From: Setoptus koraiensis
Lineage: Eukaryota > Arthropoda
NCBI GenBank assembly: GCA_048013815.1
Contig: CM106586.1
Span: 13,144,001 to 13,208,000, forward strand
Direction: 5' to 3'
Length of the DNA: 64,000 nucleotides
A program made the position numbers and the translations under genes. The notes beneath the pieces were generated by a model. That model had not been told where the DNA came from and ran no database searches. It saw nothing but the letters and a program-made list of their open reading frames with translations. Of the stretch, positions 1 through 13,332 are shown one piece after another; positions within the stretch are counted from its first letter, which is position 1, and each line of letters opens with the position of its first letter.

Positions 1-172
1 AACAGCAACAGCAACAGCCGAGATAAAAGAAGCCAAGAATTGCCCTGGTTGCTTCGTTCGCTTTCTGCTCATTAATTATCTCTCGTTGGTATGGCTGCTT
101 TATCTCTCACAAGCCAGTGGAAATGTTCATGGTGAATTATGAAAGTTTTTCAGTTTGTTTAGTGTGTTTAGT

Positions 173-191
173 GTGTGTGTGTGTGTGTGTG
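173..191. repeat. (GT)n microsatellite
   Basis: About nine GT units follow a TTTAGTGTG context. Simple repeat. Confidence 0.9.
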
Positions 192-367
192 TTGCAAATG
201 ATGAAATGATAATAATAGTATTAGCGTCGCAAGTTGCAACTTGAGTGCGCTCCTTCTAACATGGTGACAATTTCCTTTTTTGTTGGCCTTGTTCGCCATC
301 GCGTTGCTGTGTCCGCTTTATAGCTCCAGTTGGTGCAGCCCAAGTCGCCAGAGCAGGTCCGAGTTGT

Positions 368-540
368 TGTTCTCCACACAACCACAACCACAACAACCGA
401 CCACAACAGCCACAACAACCGACCACAACAGCCACAACAACCGACCACAACAGCCACAACAACCGACAGCGACAACCGATAGCAACAACAGCCGACAACA
501 GCAACAACAGCCGACAACAACAACCGACAACAACAGGCGA
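368..540. repeat. CAA-rich minisatellite
   Basis: A 22-bp unit beginning CCGACCACAACAGCC is repeated about three times (roughly 397-463) and is flanked by looser CAACAG and CCGACAACA repeats. Confidence 0.85.
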
Positions 541-1582
541 TAAAACAAATTGCGACTCACGAGCGCGCTTGTCGTTGTGTCGAGCACTTGTGACGAGATA
601 ACCAATTTGAATTAATTGCTCTCATCGGCCTGCCATTGGCTTCGCGTCGCCATGCGAGCTGGCTGACGAGTGTGCGATGCGTCTGCCAGCAATCATACAC
701 CATGATGCATAATTTGTGCCTAGGTGGCTCGATAGTCGAATAGTTATGAATAGTCAGCCATTGAGTGTCTCCAATTGCGACACTCAATGGCTCAGCCGAT
801 TGAGAGATGCCAATTGTGCGATATGGCTCGTCGGTGGCCAGTGGCCAGGTAAATCCCGGTTGCGCAACAAAGTTCTCGGACAAACACAAATTTTGCACGG
901 CGTCTTCATTAATAAGGAATCATTATCTTTATTTTTTTCGTTTCGCAATGCGCAGCCGTGTCATGCAAAAAACATAACAACAACCGACAATGAATGAACT
1001 GACATTGTCGGCGATATCTCTCAATCGATGAACTCAACCTGCCACTCTCAACCTGTGCGGCCATTTATGATTAGTTATCTATGATTAGAATTGATTTGTG
1101 CGCAAACATTTCACAAAATTAACAGCAACACAGGCCAGCCACAGTTTCAATTGAGTAGATGGCAATCTGATTGATTAGTCAAACATGAAACTGTTCGCCA
1201 CTAAAATCGGCACCGCACCGCACCGCACCAGTCCAGTCCATCCAGTCAGAACAAGAAGCGACAATCAGCTGATTGGGGCCAGTCGCAACGGGCTGACGGG
1301 CCCAATCGGACAGGTTGTGCGCATTGGCCGCATGACAATGGCCGCTGGTCACGGGTATGTTTGATTAGTTTGGTGGTCAATGGCGTTCGCTCTGACGCAA
1401 TTCACTGACATTCAATGGACACGGAAAATGATGCTTGCAATGTTTGCACTTGAGGCGTAACCATTACGCGTCGTTGTGCGTACGCGTTGTGTCCAGTCAT
1501 GACAATGGCCCCCATTATTGAGCAACAAAACCTTGTTATTACGCGTTATTACGTAACACAAAAATTACGCAATAACGCTCGT

Positions 1583-1595
1583 TGTTGTTGCTGTT

Positions 1596-1626
<31 letters not shown>

Positions 1627-1665
1627 CTGTTGTTGCCGTTGTTGTTGTTGTTGTTGCTGCCGCTA
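1583..1665. repeat. GTTGTTGCC-type triplet tract
   Basis: Imperfect GTT/GCC/GCT triplets; the opposite strand reads as an Asn/Gly-rich open frame that has no other support. Confidence 0.85.
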
Positions 1666-1881
1666 TGAGCCACCGACAATGTTGGTTGGTTGTAAGATGA
1701 CGCAATAGCTGCCGTATTCTTGGCTGCTAAGGTTGTGTCAGCTGTTGTTGTCGGCGGTGCGAGACACACAGATGACAGTTGCCGGTTGATAAGTTATCTG
1801 CAATCAGTTATCGGTTGCTGGTTGTCAGTTGGTGGCGCTAGTTGTGCCCGCTACAACCAAGCACAACTAGCAACACGCCAG

Positions 1882-1919
1882 CGACAACAACAACAACAAC
1901 ATCGGCAACAACAGCAACG

Positions 1920-1982
<63 letters not shown>

Positions 1983-2021
1983 TCGACAACAACGACAACA
2001 TCGACAACAACGACAACAACA
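1882..2021. repeat. (CAA)n tract with a pure core
   Basis: The core 1921-1980 is uninterrupted CAA. The edges carry CGA, CAG and CAT variants. Confidence 0.95.
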
Positions 2022-3396
2022 AGGGTCCCAAGTGAGGTACAGTTGCGCAATGAGACAACTATTGACATGCCACACATCGCCCACTGACGGACACGGCACG
2101 CACTCAATTTGGGAGCGCGCAAAACCCTCGCAAAGACCCTAGGCGACGCTGCCCATGGCGCTATGTCACGTTTGGCATTATACGTATTAGGCACGACGAT
2201 GTTCTGGCCGCCCCCGCGCTGGATAAATTGGACCTCTGAAGGGGCCGAAAATTGGCCAAGGGATCAGCTGTGTGGGCAGAGAATCGGATCAATTTTGATG
2301 TTTGCAGCTTGAGTGAGTGAGACAAAACATCAATAGTAATGCAAGAGCGCAACAAAAGTTTGGTTGCAAGTCACGCGAGCCCAAAAACGCCTATAAAAGG
2401 ATTAATGGATTGCTATTAGCTGATTGTTGTTGTGCCCCACTTGCTCTGGCGCCTTTCATCCGCTTTGTTAGCTTGGCAATGGCCGGGCATCGCCGAGCTA
2501 ACAACTGTGAGCCTCCTATATCCATTACGTAGCACCATTACGTAATGTAGGTGTCGCTGGTTGTTGTTCGCTGGTCGTAGAGTGTGGTCAGTGTGGCTGT
2601 TTGTGTGACACAAGCGCGCAAGTGACACAAACAGTCGCCCAACAAACACTTTCAACAGATAAACAAATGTCAATAGACGCACGCCCACGCCCGACTGGCG
2701 CACGGGCCAATAAATAATGATAATAATAATGATAATGATAATAGTAAGGTGGGCACGTGATTGATTTTGTGCCACAGCCGACACTGGCCACCAATTGAGG
2801 CCCACGGCACGGTGAGCTGTGGGCCCCAATTCGTGCATCCATCGAGCTGCTAGAGCCAACAGTGTTTTTAGGACGCATAACAATCTGGCGATTGTCCGAT
2901 ACAAACCGATGCGCTACTAGCCTATCGGGGCCAATAGTAATTTGTCACTTGAGTTACCCAAGTTGAGTAGAGCCTAACAGCAGCAACCTATCAACCGGCA
3001 AGTGGCGCCACCCATGGGCCAGGTGCACAGGTGAAGGGAGAACAAAGGTTGCACTTGTCGCAGCTAATTGAGCTAATTGCGAAATTGGCCGAAATTGGCA
3101 AAAGCTGGCTGACAAGTTGCGGCTGGCATGGCATGAGTTGGCCAATGAGCTTGCGAGTTTTGCGAGTGTCTGTTGTTTCGACAAACAGGTTGAGTGGCAT
3201 CTACATACATATTAACGTGTTTGTGAATGCATCAAGCAAACACAACAACAACAACAACGAGAAAAAGATTTATTTATTTATTTATTATTATTGATTTGCA
3301 TGAAACATGCCATCGAACGCTGTTGTGCTCGAGTGACAACCGCTGTATCCCGACCACTCTGGCCAGCGACAGCTTAATTAGCATTGTAAGATGCCC

Positions 3397-3549
<153 letters not shown>

Positions 3550-4371
3550 GCAGCAACGACGACGACAACGGCAATAACAACGACGACAACAACAGCGGGC
3601 CATTTGTGTTGGATTCAATTCACTTACCAGTTGCCAACTTATTATTATTCAAGTATTCACATTAATATTGTAATGCAAGAGCATGACGCAACGAGCGACC
3701 AATTGAAATTGGCGCTGCCGCTCGAATGCAACGCAATCCATTCTCAAATTCAAATGGCAAGAGCGAGAGAGAAGCGCGAACAAGCGCAATTTGATTACAA
3801 TTGTCTTAATGGCGACTCTCTGTCCAGGGGCCACTTTCTCACACAAACACTCAGTGCGGCTATACGATGATGAAATCGATTTTACGTCACTCGCTGGCAT
3901 GAACAATAATTAAATAATGGCCCTTGTGTTGCACCTGAGGCGCCAGCAACAATGTCACATGTCAGACATGTTATAATGTGTATAATAGTGTCGCTGTTGT
4001 TGCTGTCGTTGTTGTTGCTGCTGCTGGCGATAATAAATTGTATTGTGTGGCGACTTGAATTAGATTAATGTCCTCTCTGTACTGTCCGTTGTTTATGTTA
4101 ATGCGTTTGATCGGCGAGCATCGCAACGACGGCCGGACAACACAACAACGGCAACAACAGCAACCACAGTCACAACAACGCCAACCACAGTAACAATCGC
4201 TCGGCACAGACGATGATGATCGTTAAATTGAATCAAACGCTGTCGTCAATGGCCGCTCGCTGGACGGCACACTGGACACCAGACGACGCATTGCGACAGT
4301 GTTGCAAAGTGACGCAACCAACAACGTCAACGGCGGCTCGACAACGACGACGCGACTTGCGTTTCGATGTG

Positions 4372-4525
4372 GCCGCTGTCGTCCGAGCGGTTGATGCGGT
4401 TGTTGTGGTTGTCGTTGCTGTCGCCGTCGTTGATGTGGTTGTTGCCGTTGTGTTTGATGTGGTTGTTGCGGTTGTGGTTGTCGTTGAAAATGTTGTGGTT
4501 GTCGTTGGAGATGTTGTGGCGGACA
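4372..4525. repeat. GTTGTGGTTGTCGTT tract
   Basis: Imperfect GTT/GTG/GTC/GAT triplets give a Val/Leu-rich frame on the plus strand and a Thr-rich frame on the minus strand. Repeat, not a gene. Confidence 0.85.
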
Positions 4526-4872
4526 AGAATGCCAACGCAGGCCAGCTAATAAACAACAGCCTGAATGGCCTATAAAAAGTGGCTACCGCAACAACGGCGA
4601 CGAGCGCCCGATGGCGCCACTCGGCGACAAGTGCAACTAGCCGGTAATTGAATTGGGTGGCTCATTTTGCGCCAAAATGAGCCTACAAAATTGCCACCAT
4701 ATTCAATGCGACAACCGCACAAAACTGCGCCCGCTGTGCCGCTCGTTGTGCCCTGCGAGGCACAACAAAGCAGCAACTGGAGTGGCGACACAACGAGCTG
4801 CGCAGGATTGAAATGATTATTTTGAGCTGACAGCGACATTTTGTTTTAAGATAATATTGCCAATGAACTCAT

Positions 4873-4909
4873 TGACAATATCTGACAATATCTGACAATA
4901 TCTGATAAT
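4873..4909. repeat. TGACAATATC tandem repeat
   Basis: About four copies of a 10-bp unit. Confidence 0.85.
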
Positions 4910-5045
4910 GACGCGCCGGCACGCGGGACCCGTCTGCTCCGCGCCGGTTCTTGGCGCGTGTGCCCGGCTCACAAGTGAGCGGCCCGCAATTGAGCGGCAA
5001 TTGGATTATCTGGTCGGTGCATCTCCTCTGTGGTTTTGAATGGGA

Positions 5046-5098
5046 CGCGCGTTCGACTCGGCGTTCGACTCGGCGTTCGAATCGGCGTTCGACTGGGC
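5046..5098. repeat. GCGTTCGACTCG tandem repeat
   Basis: Four copies of a 12-bp unit rich in TTCGA. Related TTCGAA words continue to about 5220. Confidence 0.85.
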
Positions 5099-6186
5099 GA
5101 ATTCGCTGGCCGCTCTCGGCACGCCGAATGCTTCGAATGCGCCGAATTGGCCGCATTCGAAGCGTTCGGCACAACGACGAACTCGCCCATTCGAAGCGAA
5201 CATTCCCGACGCGAAACATGCTCGATCGGAGAGCGCAAAGAATGCGCAAGACGACAAATCTATTATTGCCATTATTTTCACCTATCTGCTTGTGTCATCT
5301 AGATCCAGATCGGCGGCTATCGGGCTGCTGGATCCCGATCTAATGGCCAGATATCGGGCCGGTTATCGGGCCGGCTAATCTAATAAATGCAACAGCGTCA
5401 GGTGCGCTGACCAGATCTCAATTGGATTGGCTCAATTGTCAGTCGATTCCGTCATTTTTGCGACAAAATTTATTATTTTGCAAACTGACAACTGGCCAAC
5501 TGTCATACCATTTCGTGCCGTCGGCCGAGCGGTGGCGCGCGTCAGCTGACAGTATCATACTGTCGGTATGAGGCCATTGCGAGCACTCGCAATGGTCAGT
5601 TGCTGTTGTGCCTATATTTGTATATATTTATCCAGATGATTATCTGCCGCTCGGCGGCGCTTCTGTCCGGCGCGCCGGTGCCCGCCGGCGAGCGCGCCGC
5701 CAATGCAAACAAGTGCATTAGGCAACCTGTCACCGGCGCCTTATCAGCGCGTCCCCATCGGTAGTCCGCTCGTTTGCCTCGGAGCCGCCTGAATATTGCG
5801 ACAGTCGGTCAACTTTTCCCGTCCGTGCGTGCCTTTCTCTGCCTGTCCGCGCCGGACTTTGGCGCACTCGCAGCGCCATCTGCGAGCCGCGCGCTTCACA
5901 AGTTGTGTGAATCACAACAAATCGGGCCGGCGACAGCCGGTCGGGCAAACCGCCGACGGTCGGGCCACGCGACAGCCTAAGCGACGGCCAAACACAGCCT
6001 AATCAATCGCGCTCGTCGGCCCGCTGGCTCGCCTTCGCTCGGGGGCTCGCCGGGCAACGCGTGCTCGCCGCCCGTCAAAGGCCCGCCAGACTCTGGCTCT
6101 GGCGGCCAGAGCCAGCGACGGCCCGATGATCGATGGGCGATTATTGTCGCGACCTGGCCAACGGACGAGCCGCTGACGGGCGAAAT

Positions 6187-6245
6187 TCGGCCAGTTCGGA
6201 CCAGAGAAATTTGGCCAGTTCGGGCCAGAGAAATTCGAGCGAAAT
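6187..6245. repeat. 27-bp tandem repeat
   Basis: Two near-identical copies of a unit containing GGCCAGTTCGGNCCAGAGAA. Confidence 0.85.
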
Positions 6246-7077
6246 TCGCGAGACAAAGTCGGCCGGCCGCGCCGCTGAAACGGGCCGCGACGAGACGACG
6301 AGCTGACAAGCGGACAAGCGACCCGAACTGGACGCCGACAATTAACAGCGATGCCACCAACGAGCACAGCATTCGCATTGTCCGCACGGCAGCGATCACC
6401 TGTCGCCGTGATTTTAAGCCGCCCATGATTGATGGCCGCCAACACAAACTGACCCAGCGAGATCGCGCGGCCGATAGAGGGCCTAGTTGCTTGCGAGCGG
6501 CCCTCTGCGACTGGCATTAATTTGGCAATTTTAATTTGGCCAGTGCCAGCGCAAGCGCCCTCAAACGTGCCGTTGTGTGCTCGACTCGGCAAACCACTCT
6601 GACAAAGCAAAGCTCAGGTGAGGACAGAGCCGCCGACCGAGCGGCCAACGGTCAATGATGCAAGGGGCGTGCGACTGGACGCCAGCAACCAGGTGAGTTG
6701 GTTCAAAAGTTTAAAAGTTTGAAAGTTTCGCCGGCCCGGCCGCCATTAATAGCCGGCAACTATTGATATACGATTGATAGCAGCCATTAATAGCCACTGC
6801 GTCAGGGTAGCGCTAATCGAGGTAGCGCTAATCGAGGTAGCGTCGAGGTAGCGGCGGCCGAGGTGCCTGGCAAGCCTCGGGCAAAGTTTTATGCAAAACA
6901 GAACCGTCGCGCATTGACGCTCGAACAGGTTGCGCCTCCACTATTTGCCGCGCTTGTTGTCGTCGTCGTCGTCGTCGTCGGCAGCAGCAGCATTTTTTCG
7001 CCTCCGACACACATCGCGCTGTTACGTAATCATCATCATAATGCGGCTCGGATGTATGCAGCAATTTGTATGCGCCG

Positions 7078-7189
7078 CTGTTGTTGTTGTTGCTGTTTTT
7101 GTTGTTGTTGTTGTTTCTGTTGCTGTTGTTGTTGCTGTTGTTGTTGTTGTTGCTGTTGTTGTTGCTTCTATTGGTGTTGTTGTTGTTGC
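7078..7189. repeat. GTT/GCT triplet tract
   Basis: TTG-rich strand of a CAA-type repeat with CTG and TTT interruptions. Confidence 0.9.
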
Positions 7190-8522
7190 ACCGATAGCGC
7201 GATAACAAATCGCTAGCTTGACGCCATTTGTTTCGCGACTCGCGAGTGAGGGCTGCAGCGCGTCTGTGCATCTTGCGTCTTGTGTTACAATTTAATTGAC
7301 ATGTTACATTGCTGTTGTTGCGCAACAACTTGTTATGTAACAACGCCAACAACAATTGAATGCAGCCCACGTCCGGCCTGCTCCTAATTGATGGCACAAA
7401 TCGGATAAATAAGTGAGTGTTGATTAATCGCCGGCACTCATTGTTGTCGGCCCGTCCATTGTCACGAACCGTTGCCACTGTGCACCATCGTGTGCACCAT
7501 CGACAACGTGGTGCGCACCATCAGCAACGGGGTATGTGCACCATTGTCGGCAGCATCGTTAGCACCATTGGTGCAGCCGGTGACGCACCTTGTGTGATAA
7601 TTGTCGACGGTGCTGGGTCAACTGCAACTATCGACAAGGTGCCAGAGGTGCAAGAGGTGCAATTGTGCGACGAGACAAAAGATTTATTGCGCAATCGGCT
7701 GGCTTCGTCTGGTGGCGTTCGTTTGGCTGCATCCATTGAAATTGGCCCAATGAGACAAGCCAATTGATTGCCATTGTTGGGCCGGATTTAATTGTTGTTG
7801 TTGCTGCTGTTGTGCAACTACTGGCCATAAAGTGGCTGCTGTATCGGCTACTGGCCGCCATTTGAATGATTAATAAAAAAGTCAATTGGCAATTATTCAT
7901 AATTGAGAGCCAGCCAGGCAACCAGGCTAACAACCAATTATCTTTTGTTTTAGTTGTGGCCCGGCGCGCTATTACACGCGCTCCGACTGGCCTGTTGCAT
8001 TGTTGTTGCTGGCGCTGTTGTCCGCCGGCTGCTATTGGCATCGGTTGTTGTTGGCATTGGTTGTTGTTGGCATCGGTTGTTGCGCGTCGGTTGTTGCCGT
8101 TCATCGGGCGCCGCCGCTGTTATGTAACACTGGCCGGTGTGCATGCGACTCAACAGGTAACTGGTTGCCGATTATTCTTTTAAAATAATCTCATAATAGA
8201 TGCGTAGAGCATGCGTAAATTTCTGAATGCGAATTTGCGCGCAAACTCTAATGAATTTGTGCGTAATTGGCTCGCTGGCGCATCGGCCGCCACTATGCAA
8301 CAATTAACAATTATGCAACAATTAATCAATGGCCGCCAGAGAACAACAGTAGCAAGTATGCGTAGCCAGTTGTTGTTGCGTAAATGCATGCAGCGAAGCA
8401 GGCAATTATCATATCGTATTCATGAATCATGTTTGCATTATTATTTTACGCTATTATGCTGCGTCTGCATTATGCTCATTAGGCTCGCAAGCCCGACATG
8501 TCGGTATCACCACCATACGACC

Positions 8523-8592
8523 ATCTCGGTATCATCATACCGAGATCATCGTATGATATCATCGTATGATATCATCGTATGATGATATCAAC
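8523..8592. repeat. Palindrome plus ATCATCGTATGAT tandem repeat
   Basis: ATCTCGGTAT and its exact inverse flank a 4-bp loop (8523-8546). About three copies of a 13-bp self-complementary unit, ATCATCGTATGAT, follow directly. Confidence 0.9.
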
Positions 8593-9551
8593 CTAACAAT
8601 ATCAGGCCCACGATAAACTGATTAGTGCGATCTCGTTCTCGCTTGGGCTCATCTGAGTTCATTACGCAACACACCGCGCTGCCAAGACACTGCCAACAAT
8701 GTTAGTCAACAGTGTTATCATGAGATAAATGAGAGCTGCTTGCGCAACAGGTACCTGTGTGTACAGGTAACAGTGCACCTGTTAGCTATATCGAGCTAGC
8801 GATAGCTGCAATAGTGATATTGAAAACGGCAGCAAGTGCCAGTGAGCTGGCTGCTACAGTTCGCGCCAGCCAGCACAGAATAACATAACATTTTTCATAA
8901 TATCATAATAATAATATTATTATTATTTTACATAATATGATAATAATATTGCGTAATAATATAGTGTTTGCAATCATCAGCTGATCATTATCACCGGCAT
9001 CGGGCACCGCACAGGCCCGGCCGCGCAAACAAATGTCAGTCGTCTCATTCACAACAAAGTTTGTTGTTGTTGTTGTTGCTACATTGTTGCCATTCCCTCG
9101 CCCGTTGGCCTGTTGTTGCGCTCGTCGGCTGGTTGTTGCGCTCGTTGTTGGCTCGTCGCGCTCGCTGCTGGCCGCTTGTGGCGCCCTCACCTTTTCACCT
9201 GTTGTGTTTTTTTGTGAGCTGTTCTCGTTGTTTGGCACTGTTGTTTGTCGGCTACTGTCGCTGCGCATTCACGGCCATTAGCCAAGATCCTGGGGGCTCA
9301 AATTCAAATCATCGTGTTGCATTTGTTGCCGGCCACTTGTTGGCTGCAGCGACTCGCGCGCACTGCTCGCTGACCGGCCGGCCGGCCGGCTTAATCGATA
9401 ATATGGTTGCGTAATAATGTTGCATAATCACACACAATCAAACACAACGAGAACAATAATGATAGATAGACTGGCTGCAAATGTAGCTGCCATTTGCATA
9501 CCTCGGCGTGTGCGCAACAGCGCTCACATGCGTCCATATGTCCAGTGGCCG

Positions 9552-9634
9552 AGCCAACAGGTGAGCTGAGTTGTTGGTCAGTTTACAACAACAGGTGAGC
9601 TGAGTTGTTGGTCAGTTCACAACAACAGGTGAGC
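9552..9634. repeat. 34-bp tandem repeat carrying CAGGTGAGC
   Basis: Two full copies and a partial third of a unit starting AACAGGTGAGCTGAGTTG. Each copy contains a CAGGTGAG word. Confidence 0.9.
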
Positions 9635-9762
9635 GGTTGCGTGTGCGGTGCGCGTTGATGGAGGCAACACGACGCGACATGATGATGACATTGTTTGTCG
9701 TCGCTGTCGTCGTCGTCGATTATCGGCGTGACAGGCAAAACACATTACGCGCGACATCGACA

Positions 9763-9855
9763 GCGCAACAACAACAGCAACAACAACACCACCGACAGCA
9801 GCAATAGCAACAACAACACCACCGACAGCAGCAACAACAACAGCAGCAGCAGCAC
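9763..9855. repeat. CAA/CAG repeat with duplicated block
   Basis: A block of about 33 bp, CAACAACAACACCACCGACA and following, is duplicated and trails into CAG repeats. Confidence 0.85.
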
Positions 9856-11365
9856 TCGCAATAGGGCATAATTATGGCTCACTGGCATGACGTGGGCGGC
9901 GTCCCGGCGCACCGGTCATGATCGGTTACGCAACATTAGTGTTGCTGATGATACAGTTGTCGATCATCGTCAGCCACTGCCACTGTTGTGCATTGTTGTG
10001 TCGTAATTGTTGTGCCGTTACTCATTTTTTGGCGGCGCTACCGTCGTGCAACTATAATTTAGTTGCACTGTGCCGGCAGTGGTGGCACAGTTTGTCAGTT
10101 TGTTTGTTTGTTGTTGTCTGTTGTTTGTTTTGGGCAAGCGCTTGACCATAATCATTGTTTGCCCGATCATGGCCACTTGTTCCGGCTTCACTTTGCCACT
10201 GTGTGCCACTGCCGATGCAGACAAATGATGGCCAGCACTTATCATTATTACATAACCATTACATAACAATTGGGTGTCGCCGCTGTGCCGATGCGCAATC
10301 GGCCGGCCGGTTGCGCATCGTGCCATTAACGGATTCATCGCCATATTTATTCACCACCATTTATGTTTGTTTATATTTGCATAATATTTGTTCATGATAA
10401 TAATGATGCTCTTATGATACATCATTACATCATTGCGTATTGTGTATCATCCCTGCATTGGTCATGCTGCTCATCACCGCAAATCATCGAATAATAATAT
10501 CAAATCATCGAGTAACAATAATAAATCATCGACAAACAAACAAATGCCGGCCGGTGCGTTCGTTTACACTCACAGCCTGTGCACAGAGTTGCACAGGTTG
10601 CCCATGTCAGTTGTGACACTGACAATTTGTCATGCCGATCAGCTGTCGTCGGTCAACAGACAGAAGCAAGGAAAGTGGCACTTGTTGCGCTGATCACCGA
10701 TCAACATTGCGCAACACTATACCGGATTGTGCATTATTGCGCAACATTATGCCGGCCATATTATGCAATGTGATTACGCAATGTAATGCGACACTGGCCA
10801 ACATAACGCAACATAGTGCAATGTTACGTAATGGAGAAGAGATGGCGCCACTTGCCAGCGGCCGTTCGGTGCTATTGTCGTTGTGGCCAGTTGTGGTCAG
10901 TGCGAACTCGTGCCTCTGCTCAGCAGAGTCTGCTGGTGCTAATCCTGCCTGCTGAGCCTATAATAAAACAATGATAAACTCTCTGTCCCTGTTGCACAAT
11001 CAATGCAAACAGTCGCTTCAGTTCAGCAGTGAATGAGTGTGCGTGCGTCGCTTGCAATTACGTAACAATGCGATTGCATTGTTAGATAATTGATTTTATC
11101 TCGTTGGCTCAATTGTTTTCGCGAGCTGTCATGCGCCGTGAGCCGCGTTGTGTAACAATTGTACCAACAGCGAGCGATGGGTGCGTAATATTGCGTAATA
11201 TGATTGATCGGCTGGCACAATTGGCGGATTGCAAATCGATTGGCCGTTGAATGGGCGATTTGATTTGTTGAAAAATCTCGATAGTGAAAATTGAAAAAGT
11301 TTTGCGCGTTGAATAAAATCGATTCGGACAAGCGGACGCAAGTGGCTGTGAATGGAACATGTAAA

Positions 11366-11386
11366 TGTTGTTGCTGTTGTCGATGT

Positions 11387-11419
<33 letters not shown>
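11366..11419. repeat. GTTGCT tract
   Basis: (GTTGCT)n; on the minus strand it reads as polyQ or alternating Ala-Thr. Simple repeat. Confidence 0.9.
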
Positions 11420-12297
11420 CCGATGATCAATTACCAGTGATAACAAATATAATTGCTTGCCCACACACCTCGCGCTTGCTACGCGCTGGTGGCGCCCAAC
11501 GAGCATCGCAATCACAGCGAGCATGTTCGTTTCGATTGATTTTGGCTCGGCCCGTGAATCGATTTTGGCCCGGCCCGTGGCCGGTCTGACCGTTGCGACC
11601 GTTGCAACAATGGCCGCCGGTCGATTGGCACCCGAACAATTGAGTCGAAACATTGCGCAAGTGACGCAACTCTAACACAAGTGACCAACAACAACGGCAT
11701 CGCCAACTGTCAATTGGCCGCTGTATCATTTCTGTATCGAGAGTGTTCACCATTTCGTGCAGTGGTCAGCGCCGTCTAGTGGTCGCTGGCTTCCAGTGGT
11801 CGCTGGCGTCCAGTGGCCAGTGGCTGCAGTAAAAATGTGTTGCGCTGCGTTGCGAAATAGTTGGAATAATTGAAATAAACCAGCCAACAACAATAGGAGC
11901 GTAAACATTGTGTTACGTAAACGAGGGCCGTTGTCACGGTTATATAACTATCATCGCTGGCTGTTGGTGTGGCGCTGGCATCGATGGCGTTGACGGTTGA
12001 GCATGAACAGCGGCCAGCTAACTGACCACTGAGCGGACAGGTGAGCGGAAAGCAGAGCAACCGATCCGACAAGTGACCTGACAAACAAAACAGACAGTAA
12101 TGATCCGAGCCATTGCATAATAGCTGGCGCATCAGTTGGTGGTCGTGCACGCACACCGACCCATGATGCGCTGGCGTCTTGATAAAAATAATGCTCGCAA
12201 GCCAACAACGGCCACAACAGCCAACAACGGCCACAACAGCCACAACAACAGCCTGTTGCCTTTATTATTTATTTGCGGCGGATAAACAATGACGCAA

Positions 12298-12345
12298 TAA
12301 CAATAATAATAATAATAATAATAGTAATAATAGTTATAACGATGA
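12298..12345. repeat. (AAT)n tract
   Basis: AAT/ATA microsatellite with minor interruptions. Confidence 0.9.
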
Positions 12346-12682
12346 TAATAGTTCTAGTTGGAATGGGCAGCAGCGGCATTGTTGTTGCTGCCCATGATGA
12401 GATTATTGGATCGCTTGACCGCTGGGCCGACCTCATCAGCACGATATCGTCGCTGCGTGTGTGCGATATCCACACCACCTTCATTATCTGCCATTATTAT
12501 GATGATATCTATCAAAATAAGACTGTTGCCGATGCCCGCCGATGCCGTGATATATAATCCCCGCGCCGACCACAACAACCCGAGATACCTGAGACAGAGA
12601 GAGCGTACGAATTCCCAGAGACTTAAGCGGGAAAACGCTTAAAATGGCAACTCTTGCACACTGAAAAATAATAACAATAACA

Positions 12683-12826
12683 GCTCGTCTAATAATGGCT
12701 CGTCTAATAATGGCTCGTCTGATAATGGCTCGTGTGCACCGCTGGCCGTCGTCTGGCCAGCGAACAGTCGCTCGTATGACGACTTGTATCGCTTGTATGA
12801 CGACTTGTATCGCTTATGTGACGACG
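12683..12826. repeat. Two adjacent short tandem repeats
   Basis: A 15-bp unit, GGCTCGTCTAATAAT, is repeated about 3.5 times (12683-12735). A 21-bp unit beginning GTATGACGACTTGTATC is repeated about 2.5 times (12774-12826). Confidence 0.85.
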
Positions 12827-12926
12827 ATGACCAGTGAGAATTGGCACACAATTGCGAGTGGCCACGAATCGAAGCGAGTCGCTGCCAATTGCGCCACTCG
12901 GACACTTGCCCATGATGCCTTCGTTT

Positions 12927-12971
12927 TCGAACGCCTCATACCTCTGCGTTCGAACGCCTGATACCTCTGCT
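12927..12971. repeat. 22-bp direct repeat
   Basis: Two copies of a unit beginning TTCGAACGCCTSATACC. Confidence 0.85.
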
Positions 12972-13250
12972 CTCGAGTGGCTGCTCGAATGCTTTGTTTT
13001 GTGCCACTCGCGTCCAATTGGTTGTGTCGCGACTCGCCGGCGACGAGCGAGCCAAGGGCCGAGAACAAACCGACAATAATTGCAATGATAATTCTGTGTT
13101 ATGTCATGGCAGGAATTCTAACTAAAAATTCCTCGCCACGCGGGCCATGAGCCGGCCAGAAATTCCTCGCTCGGATAAAAACCGGATAAAAACTTAATCT
13201 GACGCATTTTTGGGCAACTTTTCGCCGGTGTGTCCCGGCGGCGAAAAGCA

Positions 13251-13332
13251 TTGTGGCTCCCGAATTGTGACTCGCGAATTGTGGCTCCCGAATTGTGACT
13301 CCCGAATTGTGACTCCCAAATTGTGGCTCACA
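13251..13332. repeat. 14-bp tandem repeat
   Basis: Five to six copies of GAATTGTGRCTCCC with single-base variation. Confidence 0.9.

Larger units (their letters stand above)
8376..11920. promoter_or_regulatory. Cluster of C/EBP / PAR-bZIP-type palindromes
   Basis: Fourteen 8-mers of form TTRCGYAA start at 8376, 8662, 8740, 8949, 9407, 9926, 10707, 10737, 10774, 10824, 11058, 11191, 11653 and 11913. Related TTACATAA/TTATGTAA words also occur (for example 10247 and 10258). The form matches the known consensus of C/EBP (TTGCGCAA) and PAR/NFIL3/giant-type bZIP factors (TTACGTAA). Chance expectation in 3.5 kb is about 0.2. That they act as binding sites is inference; dispersal by an old repeat is the main alternative. 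Confidence 0.4.
6601..12640. other. Gene-poor flank, segment 2 (motif-dense)
   Basis: No conserved gene is recognised. The stretch contains triplet tracts, palindromes and the densest run of TTRCGYAA words in the window (14 between 8376 and 11920). An open frame at 7417-7767 (plus) has mixed composition but no recognisable domain, and I do not call it. Four CAGGTGAG words lie at 6615, 9558, 9592 and 9626, and others follow. Confidence 0.55.

Noticed and set aside
1720-2194. PolyQ/polyT/polyV frames near 1.9 kb
   Set aside because: Same cause: CAA repeat read in several frames.
6828-7478. 216-aa minus-strand frame with Asn-rich centre
   Set aside because: The Asn-rich part is the triplet tract; the ends do not resemble any protein and there are no splice or promoter signals.
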